From Thermoguttaceae bacterium (GTDB taxonomy: Bacteria > Planctomycetota > Planctomycetia > Pirellulales > Thermoguttaceae), in NCBI GenBank assembly GCA_017454585.1, contig JAFTCU010000208.1, positions 1 to 17,345 on the forward strand: a stretch of DNA of 17,345 nt. The letters are read 5' to 3'. A program made the translations under genes and the position numbers. Of the stretch, positions 14,740 through 17,345 are shown in pieces (the stretch's first letter is position 1; each line of letters starts with the position of its first letter). The notes below the pieces were generated by a model. The model was not told the DNA's origin. It worked only from the letters and a program-made list of their open reading frames with translations, and did not search any database.

Positions 14740-17345
14740 ATGAAACACTTCCTTCCCGTTCTTTTGTTTTTCCTTTCTTTTTCTACTTTCCTTCAGGCCG
14801 CCGAGCCGGTTTTGACGCAGGAAGAAAGCCAGGCGTTTTACCGGACGCTTCTGGAGGTCCTGCAAAATCCGGGGCCGTGCTACTCGCCCAAAACGCACCT
14901 GATCTACGGCTGCGACGTGGCGCAGCTTCCGACTCCCGAAATGGTGCGGGACCTGAACCCCAACCCGGTCGGTTACGGGTCGGGGCTGGACGACTGCGCG
15001 CTCTATTCCGGAACGCTTCTTTACGGTCTGGTGCGGCTTTACAATCGGACGCACGACGACACGCTGGCGCCGCTGGTTCGTGACGCCTGGCTCGGGATGC
15101 GCAACATCGGGAGCGCCCACCGGATCCGCGGCTACGTCACCCGCGGCGTGCATCCTGACGATCCGACCGCCAGTTACGTCACGTCCTCCCGCGACCAGTA
15201 CACGCATTACGTCGAGGCGATCTGGGCGTACTACTTCTGCCCGGTGAGCACCGCCGAGGACCGGGAGGAGATCAAGGAGCTTCTGACCGTTCTGGCCGAC
15301 TCGCTCATCGACGAGATCACGCCGGAAAACGACTGGTCGATCCGGCGCTCCGACGGTCTTCACGACCCGCGCGGACTGCACAAAATGTGGAAGGTTTACG
15401 CGCACGAGTGGGCCCGCCTCCCGATGATCTACGCCGCCGCGTGGCAGCTGACCGGAAAGGAGAAATACCGCGCCGAGTGCCTGAAATATTTGGACGAAGC
15501 GATCGCCCAGAGTCTCGATTTGCCGAACAAACCGGAAAACGAGACGAACGCGTGGATCCCCAGCTACAGTCTTTACCAGATGGCCTGCTCGCTGGAAGTT
15601 TTGTACGTGACCGAGCCGGACGCGGAACGCAAAGCGCGGATCCTTGAGGCGATCCGGGTCTGCTCGGCCTTTTCTCAGAAACGCCTGCCGAAACTGACGG
15701 TCGGGCGGTCCAGCCTCCGGGATTTCTCGGAACTTCTCATCGCAGAGTCCGTTCTTCCGGACCTTCCCATCCCATCGGAGGCCCGGGAACCCCTGAAAGA
15801 AACGCTGAAAGTGGACGGTCTCCGCTCCAAATACCTCGGCCAAACCGCGCATTTGATCCGGCTCTACGCCAACGCGGTGGCTTCCGGTCTGGCGCCGCTT
15901 CCGGACGCCGTTTCGCCCGCCAAACCCCAAGAGGAAACGACCGCCGCGCCCGCCGTGCCGACGGAGAAAAAACTCTCCCGCTTCGTCTGGACCCAAAAGC
16001 CCAACCCGCCGCGCGTGAACCCGAATCTGGTCTATTTCGTCGTTCCGGGAGTTTGCGAGAGCGAGGACTTTCCGAAACTCGCGAGCCTGCCCGCCCGAAC
16101 CATCACGTGGGCCACGGGCTGGAACGAAGAAATCTCCACGCCACGCGCGGACTTCATTCTGACCGATGCCGTGACCGACGCGAAGATCCAGGCGTGGAAA
16201 GCCCGCAAGAAGCCGTTCTTCGTGCTGGTTTCGGCCGCTCCGACGCTCGAATCGGTCCCGGCGTGGAATGCGCTGAAAGCCGCCGCGCCCGCGTTTCAGG
16301 CCGTGATTTGGGGAAATGGGCCGGAGCCGTGGCAGCTGAAACTCGACGCCGAGGCCCAGAAGTACGCCCTGCCGGTCCCGCTGGGCCGCGCGTACATGCA
16401 AATGGACCGCTGGGAATTCGTTCTGCGGCCAGTCAGTTCCGTCCCGGAGGACATTAAGGCCCGCCGTCCGCGCGTCTGGAGCATGACTCCCGACCTGGTC
16501 GCCGTCAGTGACGAGTTAAGGCCCGAATCGGTCCCGGACGCGGAATCTTACGTCCGTGTTTCGGTCAAAAATCCGTCGTCCCTCGAGCTGACGAACGGCT
16601 CGCCGTACATTCCGATCGGGACGAACCTCTGCATTCTGCGCGACGCCCAAACCAACGCGGCCGGCGAAACGACCGTGCGTTTGCTCAGCGATGAGGAAGC
16701 GCTGGAGCGGCTGGAGTTTTACTTCCAAAAAATCTCGGAAAACGGCGGAAACTACGCCCGGATCTGGCTCGGAATGCCGCAGTTTGACATCGAAACGGAA
16801 AGACCGGGGCATTTCGACCCTAAAAAGATCGAAAACGTGCGCCGGATGCTCGATCTGGCCTCAAAATACGGCATTCGGCTGAAACTCTGCATCGAGCACT
16901 TCCGCAAACTGGGCGAAGAAGGCCCGTGGGAAAACGGTCACGTCACGTTCAGCAAACCGATCTACCGGGAAACGCTCAAGAACATGCAGGGCTTCACCGA
17001 CACCGAAACGGGCAGGGCGTACTACCTCGCCCGGACCGCGAAGTACATCGAAGAATTCGGCTCGCACCCGGCGGTTTACGGCTGGGAGCTTTGGAACGAG
17101 GTTTACTTCCCGGTCGAATGGACGTACTTCATGCTGGACCGCGTGAACGCCATGCAGCCGAAGCAGATGGTTTTCCAGTCGCTCGGAAGTTTCGACTCGG
17201 AGGTCCAGTACCAGCGCAACGTCGAGTACACGAAGATCCCGAAAAATATTCTGCTCCAGATCCACCGCGACTACGACCCGGGCGCGTCGCTGCCGATCTG
17301 CCAGGCGCCGATGGACCAGCTCTGCGCCAGTGCGGTGCAGACGCC
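14740..17345 (+). CDS. secreted two-module glycosidase-like protein (alpha-toroid plus GH5-like barrel), partial at 3' end
   Basis: An open frame of 868 codons runs off the window. A signal peptide (about 1-20, ending LQA) leads into a helical module, about 30-380, with features of an alpha/alpha-toroid carbohydrate enzyme: LDDCALYSGTLLYGL (D84, D85), RDQYTHYVEA (151-160) and HEWARLPMIYAAAWQL from H222. A proline/alanine-rich linker (about 385-415) is followed by a region of uncertain fold, then from about 620 a GH5/GH42-like TIM barrel: YIPIGTN, YARIWLG and GWELWNE. N786 and E787 are the likely acid/base site of clan GH-A; the nucleophile should lie beyond the window. The ATG is chosen because it starts the signal peptide; no Shine-Dalgarno site is seen. 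Substrate is unknown, presumably a polysaccharide. Confidence 0.8.
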   Translation, partial: MKHFLPVLLFFLSFSTFLQAAEPVLTQEESQAFYRTLLEVLQNPGPCYSPKTHLIYGCDVAQLPTPEMVRDLNPNPVGYGSGLDDCALYSGTLLYGLVRLYNRTHDDTLAPLVRDAWLGMRNIGSAHRIRGYVTRGVHPDDPTASYVTSSRDQYTHYVEAIWAYYFCPVSTAEDREEIKELLTVLADSLIDEITPENDWSIRRSDGLHDPRGLHKMWKVYAHEWARLPMIYAAAWQLTGKEKYRAECLKYLDEAIAQSLDLPNKPENETNAWIPSYSLYQMACSLEVLYVTEPDAERKARILEAIRVCSAFSQKRLPKLTVGRSSLRDFSELLIAESVLPDLPIPSEAREPLKETLKVDGLRSKYLGQTAHLIRLYANAVASGLAPLPDAVSPAKPQEETTAAPAVPTEKKLSRFVWTQKPNPPRVNPNLVYFVVPGVCESEDFPKLASLPARTITWATGWNEEISTPRADFILTDAVTDAKIQAWKARKKPFFVLVSAAPTLESVPAWNALKAAAPAFQAVIWGNGPEPWQLKLDAEAQKYALPVPLGRAYMQMDRWEFVLRPVSSVPEDIKARRPRVWSMTPDLVAVSDELRPESVPDAESYVRVSVKNPSSLELTNGSPYIPIGTNLCILRDAQTNAAGETTVRLLSDEEALERLEFYFQKISENGGNYARIWLGMPQFDIETERPGHFDPKKIENVRRMLDLASKYGIRLKLCIEHFRKLGEEGPWENGHVTFSKPIYRETLKNMQGFTDTETGRAYYLARTAKYIEEFGSHPAVYGWELWNEVYFPVEWTYFMLDRVNAMQPKQMVFQSLGSFDSEVQYQRNVEYTKIPKNILLQIHRDYDPGASLPICQAPMDQLCASAVQT

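Noticed and set aside
14728..16401. Open frame of 557 codons on the minus strand
   Set aside because: It is the shadow of the secreted glycosidase-like gene on the plus strand, which has a signal peptide and recognisable motifs.

Overview
The window looks like a chromosomal piece of a planctomycete (Planctomycetota, probably Pirellulales/Thermoguttaceae-like; rank by inference only). The best pointers are a LolA-like protein of the planctomycete-typical TIGR03009 type, a planctomycete-style Flp/type IV prepilin, a secreted Gfo/Idh/MocA oxidoreductase with a twin-arginine signal, and a mixture of genes with and without Shine-Dalgarno sites. Coding DNA is moderately GC-rich; the stretch around 3500-3800 is strikingly AT-rich.

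Layout. 1-1824: methionine aminopeptidase (map) lying between two inverted copies of a dispersed repeat built of nested inverted repeats. 1825-2727: a ROK-family sugar kinase. 2760-2778: a shared bidirectional terminator, followed on the minus strand by a small prepilin gene (2812-3207). Upstream of it lies a frameshifted, truncated second prepilin copy (3309-3506) that has kept a decayed copy of the terminator, and upstream of that a perfect-consensus sigma70 promoter with a long AT-rich upstream region. 3859-5340 (minus): a TIGR03009 periplasmic protein and a short formate/nitrite-type channel as a two-gene operon. 5458-7103 (minus): an orphan membrane-anchored coiled-coil protein translationally coupled to a HAD phosphatase/phosphoglucomutase-like protein. 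7389-9779 (minus): a large secreted GH123/DUF4091-type protein. 9843-10242: a third, complete copy of the nested repeat. 10433-17345 (plus): hemE with a good promoter, then a Tat-exported Gfo/Idh/MocA oxidoreductase, a secreted HEAT-repeat protein, and a secreted two-module glycosidase-like protein that runs off the window.

How it fits together. The carbohydrate theme (ROK kinase, HAD sugar-phosphate-type enzyme, GH123-like protein, Gfo/Idh/MocA, GH5-like fusion) suggests glycan use by an anaerobic or fermentative organism, with the FNT channel probably moving formate or a similar small anion. These are inferences from gene content. The features most worth a second look are the nested inverted-repeat family with its roughly 10-bp phased GGAT motif, and the pilin locus with promoter, relic copy and decayed terminator.
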